Positions 18,053 through 27,430 of a DNA stretch of 64,000 bases are shown here, in pieces. A program made the position numbers and the translations under genes. The stretch is taken from positions 62,001 through 126,000 of the forward strand of contig NZ_JAJSOK010000012.1 in the NCBI RefSeq assembly GCF_021283305.1, read 5' to 3'. The notes under the pieces are model-generated. The model was not told the origin of the DNA, did no database searches, and worked only from the letters and a program-made list of their open reading frames with translations. How positions within the stretch are numbered: the first letter of the stretch is position 1; every line of letters begins with the position of its first letter. The DNA comes from Pseudonocardia kujensis. GTDB lineage: Bacteria; Actinomycetota; Actinomycetes; Mycobacteriales; Pseudonocardiaceae.

Positions 18053-18808
18053 TCAGGCGCTCGACCAGCCGCCGTCGGCAGACACAATCGCGCCGTTGAC
18101 GTGCGAGGCCTCGTCGCTGCCGAGCCACGAGACGACGGCGGCGATCTCGTCCGCGTGCGCCTTCGGCGCCATCGTGGCCTTGGCCAGGCCGGCGCGCTCG
18201 AACGCCCAGCCGCTGCGGTTCGACTTGGTGTGCATCTCGGAGTGCACGCCGCCGGGCAGCACCGCGTTGGAGCGGACCTGCTGGGGGCCGTAGTAGTACG
18301 CGATGCTCTTGACCAGGCCGAGGAGGCCGTGCTTGGTGGTGGCGTAGGCCAAACCCGCGGGTCCGGCACCGAGTGAGGCGCGCGAGCCGACGGTGACCAT
18401 TGCCCCGCCGCCGTTCTGCAGCATCGACGGGAGCACCGCGCGACAGACCCGCATGAGGCCGGTCAGGTTGACGTCGACGACACGGTGCCAGGTGTCGTCG
18501 TCGAGATCGCCGAGAGGCAGGTAGTTGTCCATCGCTCCGGCCACGTTGGCCAGCAGGTCGATCCGTGGGCCGGCCTCGGCGACGAGCGTGTCCACCTCCT
18601 CCTGGACGGTGATGTCGCAGCGGACGAGCCGCACGTCGAGTTGCTCGGCCGCGAAGAACTCCTCGGCCTTGGCGCGCGAGCCCTCGCTGACGTTGCAGCC
18701 GATCACCTTCGCGCCCTCCCGCGCGAGCCGGGCGGCGAGCGCGCGGCCGATCCCGTTGGCCGCTCCCGTGACGACGGCGACCTTGCCGGCGTGCCGTTGG
18801 CTGTCCAT
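18053..18808 (-). CDS. Short-chain dehydrogenase/reductase
   Basis: A classical SDR of 251 residues: TGAANGIG cofactor loop, NVAGAM for the usual NNAG, MVTVGSRAS for the serine strand, YATTK, and NGAIVSADGGW. ATG 18808 (MDSQRHAGKVAVVTG) is preferred; the longer in-frame start at 18874 adds a Pro/Arg-rich stretch without similarity. It is divergent from the zinc dehydrogenase at 19022, with about 210 bp between the two starts that includes an AT-rich segment (CACTGGTTATCGTAGG) likely to hold promoters. Confidence 0.85.
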   Translation of the reverse strand: MDSQRHAGKVAVVTGAANGIGRALAARLAREGAKVIGCNVSEGSRAKAEEFFAAEQLDVRLVRCDITVQEEVDTLVAEAGPRIDLLANVAGAMDNYLPLGDLDDDTWHRVVDVNLTGLMRVCRAVLPSMLQNGGGAMVTVGSRASLGAGPAGLAYATTKHGLLGLVKSIAYYYGPQQVRSNAVLPGGVHSEMHTKSNRSGWAFERAGLAKATMAPKAHADEIAAVVSWLGSDEASHVNGAIVSADGGWSSA

Positions 18809-19021
18809 CAGCGTGGCTCCTGTCCTCTTGGCCTGCGAGCCGCGCACCGCAGGTGGGGGTTCGCGGACGCCCACGTCCCCGGGGCCGGATTCGGGCCGGC
18901 GGCGACGGAGACTCTGAGGCTTTCACTGGTTATCGTAGGCAGAGTAACGTCTGCGGCGCCGTAGTCCAGAGTGTCGAGGGCGGCAGTGTGCATCGACGAG
19001 GTCTCGAAGAGGAGCGCAACG

Positions 19022-20104
19022 ATGGGCCAGGAGATCGCCAGGGTCGCCGTCGGGACCGGAGGCGGTGGGCTCGACATCGTCGAGCTGCCCCTCCCGGAGA
19101 TCGGCAAGGACGACGGGCTACTGCTCGTCGAGACCAATGGCGTCTGCGGCTCGGATTGGGAGCTCCTGCACGGCGAGGTCGAGGGATACGAGATGCCCAT
19201 GGTCCTCGGTCACGAGCCTACCGGGCGAATCTTGAAGGTGGGGCCGGTCGCGGCGCAGCGGTGGGGCATCACGGAAGGCGACCGGGTCGCGGTCAGCTCC
19301 CAGCTGCGCTGTGGGACCTGTGAGGGCTGCCGCGGCGGCGGCCGATGCGTCACGTACCCGGGCACCTACGGCACCATGCCCGCCCGGGTCCTCCCCGGAC
19401 TGTGGGGTGGCTTCGCCACCCACATGTACCTGGCGCCGGCGACGTCGCTCGTGCGGGTCGAGGAGTCGGTGAGCACCGAGGCCCTCGCCTTCCACAACCC
19501 GCTGGCCAACGGCTTCCAGTGGGCCGTCGAGGCCGGCGGCGCCTCCCCGGACACCGACGTGCTGATCCTCGGCTCCGGGCCGCGGGGCATCGCCTGCGCC
19601 ATGGCCGCGCTCTACGTCGGCGCCCGCAGCGTCACCATCACCGGGCTGGCGCACGACCAGTCGCGGCTCGATCTCGCCCAGGCGCTCGGCGTGCACCGGA
19701 CCGTCGTGGTGAAGACCGCGGAGCCGGACGAGCTGCGGGACGCGGTCGGCTCGCACCAGGTCGTCATCGACACGACCCCGGTGTCCGGGATCGCGACCCG
19801 GCAGGGGATCGCCGCGGCCACCACCGGCGCGCGCATCGTGCTGTGCGGCCTCAAGGGCAAGGGCGTGAAGCTCGACGTCGACATCGACGACCTCGTCTAC
19901 CGTCGTCTGACGATCACGGCGCCCCCGAGCAAGACGCCGGCCTCTTTCCGACGGGCCGTCGAGGCGCTCAACAGCGGCCGGATCTCATTGGGCCCGATGG
20001 TCACCGCGAGCTATCCGCTGGCCCGGGCGCTCGACGCGATCGGTACCCTGACCTCGAAGGACCCAGATCGCGCCTTCCACGTCCGAGTGGACCCCCAGAC
20101 CTGA
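19022..20104 (+). CDS. Zinc-binding alcohol dehydrogenase (MDR family)
   Basis: A 360-residue medium-chain dehydrogenase. Catalytic zinc ligands are in GVCGSDWELLHG and LGHEPTG, and the structural zinc lobe is RCGTCEGCRGGGRC with four cysteines. The NAD fold begins at LILGSGPRGIACA (about residues 180-192). It oxidises an alcohol with NAD(P), or the reverse. ATG 19022 follows GAGGAGCGCAACG. It is transcribed towards the broken SDR and the P450 at 21343, and divergently from an SDR. Motifs are complete. Confidence 0.87.
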   Translation: MGQEIARVAVGTGGGGLDIVELPLPEIGKDDGLLLVETNGVCGSDWELLHGEVEGYEMPMVLGHEPTGRILKVGPVAAQRWGITEGDRVAVSSQLRCGTCEGCRGGGRCVTYPGTYGTMPARVLPGLWGGFATHMYLAPATSLVRVEESVSTEALAFHNPLANGFQWAVEAGGASPDTDVLILGSGPRGIACAMAALYVGARSVTITGLAHDQSRLDLAQALGVHRTVVVKTAEPDELRDAVGSHQVVIDTTPVSGIATRQGIAAATTGARIVLCGLKGKGVKLDVDIDDLVYRRLTITAPPSKTPASFRRAVEALNSGRISLGPMVTASYPLARALDAIGTLTSKDPDRAFHVRVDPQT

Positions 20105-20439
20105 GGGTGCTCCACTCTGCGGGCGTGGCCGCCGATCCGCCCGCGCACCCGGCCCCTGCCCGCGCGAGATGGTGGACGAGGCTCGCGGGGGTGCCGATGT
20201 GGGTGCGGGCGACACTGTTCCCCCCACTGACGCCGGCCTTGCTCCCCGTCGAGCCGACGACGCCACCCGAGTCGGGCGAGCACGCTGCCCTTCGAGCGCG
20301 GTCGGGTCCGACCGCACCGCCTGCACCGGTCGACCCGACCGCGCGGTCGGTGCAGTCCGACTCGCCGGCGACGCCCGCGGCTGTCTTCGCCGCCTCGGCC
20401 CGTCTCGTCACCCGCCGCCTGCCGGCCGGATCGCTCCGG

Positions 20440-21012
20440 TGGTGGGGACGGGGGTCGACGTCGCAGCGGCATTCGCGGCGGAGGGCGCGTGCGTGCTGTT
20501 CGGAGGTGACGTCGCGGAGCCCCCCCGGGCCGTCATCGACCGCGGCTGTGTCCCTCGACCCCGCCGATCCTGAGACTTGGCGGACGGCGGTGCGTACTTG
20601 CGCCGACCGGTTCGGCGCCCCGCCGGACCTCCTCGTCACGGGCACGCCGCCCACGTCCGTGCACGCCTTGACCGCCGAGCAGCTGTGGGCCGCCTACGCC
20701 GGGGGAGCCGTCGGTCTCCTGCACGGCATCCAGGCGGTCGCCCCCGGCATGCGCGCCGCGGAGCGCGGCGCCGTCGTCGCGATTACGGCTCCCGCGGGCG
20801 GCCCCTGTTCCGCTCGCGTCGCCACCGCCGCGACCGTCGCCCTCGTCAGGTGCGCCGCCCTGGACCTGGGGCGACACCGCATCAGGGTGAACGCCGTCGA
20901 GCCGGGCTCGGCGCCGCTCGAGTCCGTCGCGTGTACCGCCTTGTTTCTCGCTTCGGATGAAAGTTCGTGGATCACCGGGACCGCGGTGTCGGCGGGCCGT
21001 GCCTTCGCCTGA
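20440..21012 (+). pseudogene. SDR pseudogene
   Basis: SDR text is spread over two frames: GTGVDVAAAFAAEGACVLFGGD in one, then DPADPETWRTAVRTCADRFGA, then RIRVNAVEPGSAPLESVACT and SSWITGTAVSAG in another. The shift is near 20520-20545 (a CCCCCCC run). The region where YxxxK should lie reads SARVATAATVALVRCAALDL and has no Tyr or Lys, so the enzyme would be dead even if the frame were repaired. It sits between the zinc dehydrogenase and the P450. Confidence 0.68.
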
Positions 21013-21342
21013 ATCGGACGTCCGATCCGAGGTTCGAAAAGTGTTGTCATGATTGTCAGGGCAACGTAAGTTGTCGGGTGCCGCCGATCACAGCGTCGTC
21101 CGTTCGCGGAGGGGCGCGGGGCCGTCGGCCACATCCCGCACCGTCACTCGGGAGTCGACGATGATGAAGAGCCCTTCCGTCGCGCTCGGCGCGATCGGTG
21201 CGGTCGTGTCGGACGGGTTCCGCCTCGCGTCGCCGGCTCTCCTCGACCACTCGCTGGCACCTCACCCGCAGGCGCCCACCAACCGCTGAGTTCCGTGCGT
21301 CGCGACGTCGTCGTCAGGCGCGGCCGATCTTCCGGAGGCATC

Positions 21343-22596
21343 GTGACCAGTGTCACCACCCCGTTCGTAGCGATCGAGAACCCGCAGTTCTACCTCGACG
21401 ACCCCTGGCCCACCTTCGCCTGGATGCGGGAGAACGAGCCGTTCTACTACTACGAGCCGCTCGACACCTTCGTGATCACCCGGCACGCGCACATCAAGGA
21501 GATCGCCGCCCGGCCGAGGGAGTTCGTCAGCTCCCGCGGGATCTTTCTGAACGACTGGAAGTACGCCGCCATGCAGGCCGCGAGCGGCGCCGCGGACGAC
21601 GGCGAGAACCTCACCGACATGTTCTTCCCGAAGGGCGGCGAGCAGGTCGGCACCACCGATCCGCCGCGGCACACCGAGCTGCGCCGGGTCATCGCCCCCG
21701 CGTTCGCACCACGGGCACTGCGCCGCATCTCCGACGAGCTCACGTCGTCGATCGACGATCTCCTGGGGCGGATCACCCCCGGCAAGGTCGTCGACTGGAT
21801 GGAGATCGCCGGCCTGGTGCCGATCAAGGCGGCGACGACCCTGCTCGGGCTGCCGGACACCGACATCAAGAAGGTCGAGTTCTGGAGCGACGAGCTCGAG
21901 AAGCTCGGTGGCGACCTCACGATGGAGCAGCTCGAGGCCGCCGCGCGCGAATTCCAGAGCCTGCAGAAGTTCATCATCGAGAAGGCGGCGGAGAAGCGGA
22001 AGAACCCGGGCGGGGTGGACCTGTTGTCGGTGTTGCTCGACTCGGAGCTGGACAACGACAGGCTCTCCGAGGCCAATGTCATCATGTTCGCGATGACCGT
22101 CATGGCTGCGGGAAGCGACACGACCCGGGCCCTGCTCGCCGGGTTCGCCCACCTCTTCGCCATGCACCCCGATCAGTGGGATCTCCTGCGCGCGGACCGG
22201 TCGCTGGTGCCCCTGGCGGTCGAGGAGGTCATGCGCTGGGTCACCCCGGCCCGGGCGTTCGGGCGCACGGCCGTCGTCGACACTGTCGTCGACGGACACG
22301 AGATCAAGGCGGGTCAGCGCGCCTACCTGATGTACATGGCCGCGAACCGGGACGAGGCCGTCTTCCCGAACGCCGATCGGTTCGACGTCACCCGCAAGGA
22401 GAGCGCGCAGCAGCTGGCGATGGCGACCGGCGCGCACGTCTGTGCGGGCGCCGCGCTCGTCCGCCTCGAGGCCCCAATGCTGCTCAACGCCATGCTGGAT
22501 CGGTTCTCCGTGATCGAGGCCGCTGGCGAGGCGAAGCCCGTGATCCACGTGATCCGCAACAGCTGGTCGACGATGCCGATGCGGTTCCACGCCTGA
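21343..22596 (+). CDS. Cytochrome P450 with unusual heme loop
   Basis: A 417-residue soluble P450. The I-helix has the canonical AAGSDTTRALLAG, and ExxR is in EEVMRWVTPARAFGRT. The heme loop reads MATGAHVCAG (about residues 360-369): the Cys ligand, the His and the last two Gly are kept, but the Phe-Gly that opens FGxGxHxCxG is Met-Ala. GTG 21343 follows CCGGAGGCATC; the frame upstream has no similarity. It is a close paralog of the broken P450 at 37190-38140 (shared FVSSRGIFLND, FFPKGGEQVGTTDPPRH, ELEKLGGDLT). A hairpin follows the stop. Confidence 0.9.
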   Translation: MTSVTTPFVAIENPQFYLDDPWPTFAWMRENEPFYYYEPLDTFVITRHAHIKEIAARPREFVSSRGIFLNDWKYAAMQAASGAADDGENLTDMFFPKGGEQVGTTDPPRHTELRRVIAPAFAPRALRRISDELTSSIDDLLGRITPGKVVDWMEIAGLVPIKAATTLLGLPDTDIKKVEFWSDELEKLGGDLTMEQLEAAAREFQSLQKFIIEKAAEKRKNPGGVDLLSVLLDSELDNDRLSEANVIMFAMTVMAAGSDTTRALLAGFAHLFAMHPDQWDLLRADRSLVPLAVEEVMRWVTPARAFGRTAVVDTVVDGHEIKAGQRAYLMYMAANRDEAVFPNADRFDVTRKESAQQLAMATGAHVCAGAALVRLEAPMLLNAMLDRFSVIEAAGEAKPVIHVIRNSWSTMPMRFHA

Positions 22597-22627
22597 GAGG
22601 TGCAGCCTTGAGGCGACGCCTGACTGC

Positions 22628-22657
22628 GAGGTGGCACTCCGACCGGAGTGCCGCCTC
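22628..22657. terminator. Hairpin between the P450 and padC
   Basis: A 13-14-bp stem, GAGGTGGCACTCCG paired with CGGAGTGCCGCCTC with one G-T pair. It lies 31 bp after the P450 stop and 35 bp before the convergent padC stop, so it may serve both. Confidence 0.6.
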
Positions 22658-22692
22658 GTCGTCGTTCAAGCCTCGCGGGAGGCGGGTAGCCG

Positions 22693-23226
22693 TCAGTTGA
22701 GGCGCGAAGCGTAGCCGGCGGGGAGCTCGGAGGGGGGGACGCTGATCACCGTCTCATCGTCGATGTCCAGCCACTCCATGAAGGTGATTCGCGCGAACTC
22801 GGAGACGACGAAAACCGGGTATGTCGGACCGGCGTCGCGCAACGTGCGCATCTCGTCGAGGTGTGCATTCTGGTAGGTGACGGTCTTGTGCGGCGACTCC
22901 TGAACCCAACGGGGAAAGAAGATGACGCCGTGGAGCGAGCGTTTGCCTGGTACGACCGTGACGACGACGGATGTGCCCGTGGGCTCGGCCCACGACAGCT
23001 TGAAGGTGTCGTCGTCGATGCGGACGATGTCTACGGCCTGGTCTTTGACCCAGCGCCCGCCGACCATCCCTGAGTGGATGCGATAGTCGATGGTTTCGGA
23101 GTTCTTGACGTATAAATCGTATTGCCACCCATTGGCGTAGATGTAGATGAGATGGGCGCCGAGTAGGCCGACCAAGTCTTGGTTCGGTGTCGGGTTTTCT
23201 GTCGTCAGACTGTCGAGAATGGTCAC
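22693..23226 (-). CDS. padC: Phenolic acid decarboxylase
   Basis: A 177-residue cofactor-free decarboxylase that turns p-coumaric, ferulic or caffeic acid into the matching vinylphenol. The text is highly typical of the family: [59 protein letters not shown] and [14 protein letters not shown]. The tyrosines of YIYANGW, the Arg of GGRWVKD and the Glu of WAEPTG correspond to the catalytic pocket in known enzymes. It begins 33 bp behind the CocE-type hydrolase and is probably in one operon with it. The family is best known from Firmicutes, so its presence in a high-GC actinobacterial island is notable. Confidence 0.92.
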   Translation of the reverse strand: MTILDSLTTENPTPNQDLVGLLGAHLIYIYANGWQYDLYVKNSETIDYRIHSGMVGGRWVKDQAVDIVRIDDDTFKLSWAEPTGTSVVVTVVPGKRSLHGVIFFPRWVQESPHKTVTYQNAHLDEMRTLRDAGPTYPVFVVSEFARITFMEWLDIDDETVISVPPSELPAGYASRLN

Positions 23227-23259
23227 GTTGGTGTTGCCTCTCAGAGATGTGAGTCGCGG

Positions 23260-24882
23260 CTACTTCGCCTGAGTCGTCGGCAGTGCGAGGCGAGTGGTCG
23301 CGTGATTGATGCGATGGGTGGTGGAGACGAGGGTCGTGCCGGTCGCCGACGGCTCGCCCGAGCCGAGGTTGCGGTCGTACTCGGGGAAAGAGCCTCCGGA
23401 GATCTGGAGGCGGATTCGTTCCCCGTGATTGATCTTGCGGGCGACGAAGTCGAGCGTGAGGTCGATGGATCGTTCCGCTCCGGGCTCGTCGACCACCGGC
23501 AGTCGGAGCATGGCGTCGGAGAAGTTGGTCGAACGGCCGTTCTGGTCGACGACGCACAGTCGAGCGTGCAGGTCGGCGTGCGCGTTGTTCGAGCTCAGTC
23601 CAACGGTCAGCTTCGGGTTGCCATGGATCTCGACCGCTTCCGGCAGGGGGTCAGTGGTGAACACCAGGACGTCGTCGCGCTCCTCGCGGGGGGCGTTGTC
23701 CCGGGCGCCGCCGTCCGGCGCGACCCGCCGTCCTCCCACGGTCGGCGTCGGGTCGGCCGGGTCATAGGTGAAGACGCTGGTGCTCTCGTCTCCGGCCTCG
23801 CTCAGGGTGCCCGACGCAGTCAGCCGCAGGTCCCACTCATCGTCGGCCTTGGGAAGCTCCGAGAGCTCGCGCCACTCCTCGGCACCGTGGACGTACAGTC
23901 GCACCGTTGGGCGTGGCTCTGGTGCGGCGTCGGCACGCAGGTGGCCGTTGAGCCAAGCCTCGGTCTCCTCCACCATGGCCGCGGCGCCGGGTCCGACTAC
24001 GTCGGTATGCACCCACGGCCCCAGAGTGAGCGCGGATTCGACGCCGCGGGTCTGCAGCGCTTGGAATGCGCCCACCGTCTGCGGAAGGAACGCGTCGTAC
24101 GTCCCCCCGATGAGCAAGGTCGGCACCGTCAATCGGGCCAGTACCGCGTGGTGGTCGTAGTCGTGCCAGTACGGATCGGTGGGCTCGGGGTGGCTGATCC
24201 ACTCCGCGTACCACGGTGCCGTGGGGCCGAGGAGCTCGGCGCCCGCGGTCAACGGCAGTCGCTGGGCGGCGTCCGGGGGCAGCGGGTCTTCGTGCCCTGG
24301 GGAGCGGCGCCGCACCAGGTCGCTCCAGCTGAGCGTCTCCTCGAGCGTGAAGGCGCCGTTGCGCATGAAGTTGAACTCGTAGGGCGGGACGACCAGAACC
24401 GCGGCCTTGACTTCCGCTGGCGGCTCCTCGAGCAACGCGTACACAGAGTGCGCGAGGTAGGACATGCCGACCAGGCCGAGTCGCCCGTCGAACCAGGTCT
24501 GGCTTCGCAGCCACTCGACGGTGTCCTGGCCATCATTGGCCTCCTGGACCATCGGCCGCAGCTCGCCCTGAGAGTCGGCGGTGCCGCGGCAGCTCTGCAG
24601 CAGAACGTGGTAGCCGGCGCCGGCGAGGACGCGTGCGACGATGAGGTCGTAGGGAAAGCCGCGCCCGTACGGCGAGCGGACGAGGATGGTGGGGGCGGAA
24701 TCGCCCGTGACTGGCGCATAGTGGTCCGCGGCCAGCCTGATGCCGTCCCGCATGGGTACCTGCACAGGCGTGACGTGTGCTTCGGTGCTGCGCGGAGCGA
24801 CGCCGAGGGCCGCAAGGACCTGGTCGGGCTTGGAGAAGTCCAGCGACGCGAAGGTCGCGAAGTCGAAGTGTGCCTCGCTCAT
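23260..24882 (-). CDS. CocE/NonD-type (S15) serine hydrolase
   Basis: A 540-residue alpha/beta hydrolase of the X-Pro dipeptidyl-peptidase/cocaine-esterase group. The nucleophile elbow is GMSYLAHS (the usual GxSYxG, with the last Gly replaced by Ala), the acid is probably the Asp in GGTYDAFLP, and the His is in LGPWVHTDV. A C-terminal jelly-roll domain (from about residue 330) is typical of the family. There is no signal peptide, so it probably acts in the cytosol. Being upstream of padC, it may release hydroxycinnamic acids from esters; this is an inference from context. Confidence 0.85.
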   Translation of the reverse strand: MSEAHFDFATFASLDFSKPDQVLAALGVAPRSTEAHVTPVQVPMRDGIRLAADHYAPVTGDSAPTILVRSPYGRGFPYDLIVARVLAGAGYHVLLQSCRGTADSQGELRPMVQEANDGQDTVEWLRSQTWFDGRLGLVGMSYLAHSVYALLEEPPAEVKAAVLVVPPYEFNFMRNGAFTLEETLSWSDLVRRRSPGHEDPLPPDAAQRLPLTAGAELLGPTAPWYAEWISHPEPTDPYWHDYDHHAVLARLTVPTLLIGGTYDAFLPQTVGAFQALQTRGVESALTLGPWVHTDVVGPGAAAMVEETEAWLNGHLRADAAPEPRPTVRLYVHGAEEWRELSELPKADDEWDLRLTASGTLSEAGDESTSVFTYDPADPTPTVGGRRVAPDGGARDNAPREERDDVLVFTTDPLPEAVEIHGNPKLTVGLSSNNAHADLHARLCVVDQNGRSTNFSDAMLRLPVVDEPGAERSIDLTLDFVARKINHGERIRLQISGGSFPEYDRNLGSGEPSATGTTLVSTTHRINHATTRLALPTTQAK

Positions 24883-25017
24883 GAGCTCAATGCCTCCGTG
24901 ACAGCGCCCCAGATCGGGGCGAGGTTCTCTGCTCTCATCTCGTCACTCCTTTCGTCGTGACGTCAGGTTCGTCGGATCTCGACACGCCGCTGTCGCATCG
25001 CTGCCTTGCCGGTCTCA

Positions 25018-25599
25018 GCTGCGGCCGCGGGTGACGTCGCGGACCGCCTCGAGATCGGTCGTGGGTGATGCCTCGGGTGCGCTGAGGCTGACCTCGCGCG
25101 AGGCGGCGTCGAATTCTGCGAGTTCGCGTGCATGCTGCCGGCAGGTGCACCGCGTCGGCGTCGAGCAACAGCTCGAGCGGAAGGTCATCGCGCCCGACGA
25201 GACCGCGGACGATCTCCGCCACCCCAGCCGGCTTGTCGACGCGTCGCCAGCGCTCCACGCAGCAAACGAACTGAACGCGCCGGTCATCCCCTGATAGGAC
25301 TCGCCTGGGCTCCGGATCGCCATCGACGACCCGGCTCAGTCGGTCACCATTCCACCCGGCTCGAGAACTGTCACCTTCGTGCCGAACGAGGCCACCTCTT
25401 GCGCGAGGACCGTGCTGAATCACCGCCCACTTCGTCGACTGGTAAGCGCCACGAGATCCGGGTATATCTGCGCCAGATCGTCGACATGCTCAGGCTTGCG
25501 GGCCGTAACGATGACACGGTCCCCGGCGGCAAGCGTGCCTTCCGCGAAAGCGCGCCCTAGGCCGCGTGAGCTGCCGGTGATGAACCAGACACGAGTCAT
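25018..25599 (-). pseudogene. SDR pseudogene, paralog of the SDR at 42702
   Basis: The N-terminus is intact (MTRVWFITGSSRGLGRAFAE, TARKPEHVDDLAQIYPDLVALT) but then breaks. Later text, LAQEVASFGTKVTVLEPGGM followed by VTD, a stop and AGSSM, matches the intact SDR at 42702 (GLAQEVAPFGVQVTVLEPGG, ATDWAGSSM). The stop stands where that protein has Trp, so TGG has become TGA. About 100 central residues, including the catalytic tyrosine, are deleted, and the C-terminal part changes frame once more. It is a dead copy. Confidence 0.82.
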
Positions 25600-25751
25600 G
25601 TTTCCTTCGCTAGCAAGGTGGGCCGTTACCACGACTATAACGTACCGTCGGTATCTTAACAAGGCATCGATCGTGTAGAAGCGGCCGACGGGCCGTGTGA
25701 TGGGGTGGCGCGCTGGGACTCGCCGTCGCTGAGCGAGCCGGTTCCGGCTGG

Positions 25752-26654
25752 CTAGGGCGTAGAGGTGGACGTCCCCGTCAGCTTTTCGGCGAGGGCCCAA
25801 AGTCGGGCGGCGTCGACCTTGGTGGCCCTGCGTGGGAGTCGGGCGTGATGGGTGTCGCCGACGAGGAACCATCGGGGGCCGAAGTAGTGGACGGATCCGC
25901 TCGCGGGTTCTGCAGCCGCGTGAAGCAGCGGCTCGGTGCCCTGGGTGACGTCCATCGAGGGGAAGAACCGGTACATGAACGGACGTTCGGTCTTGCTCGA
26001 GCCCATGTTGGGGCCCGCGAGCAGCAGGTTCGTGCGCGTGTAGCCGGGGTGGGCCAGGTTGCTGACGAGCCCCCAGCCGTTGGCCTTGGACAAGTCGGCG
26101 AGATGGATTCCCATCACCGCGTCGGCGAGCTTTGACTGTCCGTAGGCGCGCAGCGCGTTGTAACCGTGCTCCCAGTTGGGGTCCTCCCAATTGATGCGCC
26201 CACCGTTCGCCGCACTGCTTGACATCGTGACGATGCGGGGCGTCCGGCTTTTCAGGATGGTCGGCAGGAGCTGGTTGGTGAGCGCGAACGGGCCGAGGAA
26301 GTTGCTGCCGAACTGGAGCTCGAAGCCGTCGGCGGTTACTTCGCGCCGTGGTGGCGCCATGACTCCTGCGTTGTTCACGAGGGTGTCGACCGGTCGACCA
26401 CCGGAGGTGACTCGAGACACGAAGTCGGAGACACTGGTGAGGTCGGCCAGGTCGAGACGCTCGAGCTCGAGCTCGGCGTTCGGTACCTCGCGCAGGATCT
26501 CATCGCGTGCGGCCTCGCCCTTGCTGAGCGTTCGTACGGCCATGACGACTGTCGCGCCGGCGGCGGCGAGGCGCCTGGTGGCCTCCTTCCCGGTGCCGCT
26601 GTTTGCTCCCGTGACGATGATGCGTCGGCCGTGTTGATCCGGAACGCTGTACAT
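25752..26654 (-). CDS. SDR of the retinol-dehydrogenase-like type
   Basis: A 300-residue SDR with TGANSGTGKEATRRLA, NNAGVMAPP, IVTMSSSAA, a long insert, YGQSKLA and HPGYTRTNLLL. This arrangement is typical of the larger group related to retinol/light-dependent protochlorophyllide reductases, common in actinobacteria. All catalytic residues are present. ATG 26654 starts it, 15 bp behind the stop of the broken SDR upstream on the same strand, so both were probably in one transcript under the TetR-controlled promoter near 27390. Confidence 0.85.
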   Translation of the reverse strand: MYSVPDQHGRRIIVTGANSGTGKEATRRLAAAGATVVMAVRTLSKGEAARDEILREVPNAELELERLDLADLTSVSDFVSRVTSGGRPVDTLVNNAGVMAPPRREVTADGFELQFGSNFLGPFALTNQLLPTILKSRTPRIVTMSSSAANGGRINWEDPNWEHGYNALRAYGQSKLADAVMGIHLADLSKANGWGLVSNLAHPGYTRTNLLLAGPNMGSSKTERPFMYRFFPSMDVTQGTEPLLHAAAEPASGSVHYFGPRWFLVGDTHHARLPRRATKVDAARLWALAEKLTGTSTSTP

Positions 26655-26669
26655 GAATTTTCCCTTTGG

Positions 26670-27370
26670 TCAGTTGCGGCGGCGCTGTTGGCCAGGCGAG
26701 GAATCCGCCGTCCACGCCAGGTGGGCGCCGATGATGTAGGAGGCGTCGTCGGAGAGCAGGAATGCGGTGGCGGTGGCGATCGCGCGAGGCTGTGCGTACC
26801 GGCGGGTGGGGATGAGGAGCTTCGTCTGTTCCATCTCCTGCTCGGAGGTGTCGCCCGGCATGGGCGTGTCGAGGACGCCGGGTTGAAGTTCGTTGATGCG
26901 GATTCCGCGAGCCGCCTAGTCGTACGCAGTCGAGCGCACGAGCCCGCGCAGGCCGTGCTTGCTGGCCGTACAGGCGGCGCGCGTGGAGAGGCGGTCGGCG
27001 TAGACACCGGAGACCGCGACGGCTGCACAGCCGCCGGCGGCTTGCTTTGCCGGCAGTTGCGCCTTCATGGCGTAGTGGTGCGCATTCAGGTTCACGTCGA
27101 TCGTCTGTTGCCACACCTCGGCCGGCAGGTCGACGATGTCGTGGCTCTCGCTCGGAACCTCGGCATCGTTGACGGCGTAGTGCAGCGCCCCGAACCGAGC
27201 CACCGTGCTGACGACCCGTCGAACTCGTTGTGCCGAGTCATTGCGATCTCCCCTTCGTGTATGCATTCGCCCATCGCGTGGATGACGCGTGTGGCGAGCC
27301 CCCGAATGACGTCCCGCGCCGAGTAGCCAGCTGGGGGCACCCTCGCGACGAGCCGTCGCCTGTCGGACAT
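26670..27370 (-). pseudogene. SDR pseudogene downstream of the TetR operator
   Basis: SDR text without a Rossmann glycine loop: LPAEVWQQTIDVNLNAHHYAM, VAVSGVYADRL, CTASKHGLRGLVRSTAYD, then an in-frame TAG at about 26916, then AARGIRINELQPGVLDTPM and SYIIGAHLAWTADSS. The expected Tyr of YxxxK is Cys (CTASK). The N-terminal part up to ATG 27370 (MSDRRRLVARVPPAGYSARD) does not look like an SDR, so an internal deletion or rearrangement is likely. It is divergent from the TetR gene, with the operator between them. Confidence 0.72.
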
Positions 27371-27383
27371 GCACCAGGATAAC

Positions 27384-27398
27384 AGACCAGTGGTCCTT
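27384..27398. promoter_or_regulatory. TetR operator candidate AGACC-AGT-GGTCC
   Basis: The sequence AGACCAGTGGTCCTT has 5-bp arms GACCA/TGGTC. It lies 33 bp before the TetR start and 14 bp before the divergent ATG. Nearly the same 16-mer occurs at 42634-42649, in front of the paralogous TetR gene, and two further AGACC-type sites stand there. The repeated occurrence makes this one of the better supported regulatory sites in the window. Confidence 0.68.
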
Positions 27399-27430
27399 AA
27401 TCAAGAGACCGGGCGTAGTATTATCGGAGG

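Noticed and set aside
16726-21064. Shared TTGTCAGGGYAA at 16726 and 21053
   Set aside because: Only 12 bases with one difference and no consistent distance to a gene start; chance is a sufficient explanation.
23179-24960. A 593-residue open frame on the plus strand
   Set aside because: It is antisense to the CocE-type hydrolase and padC, and its protein text matches nothing.
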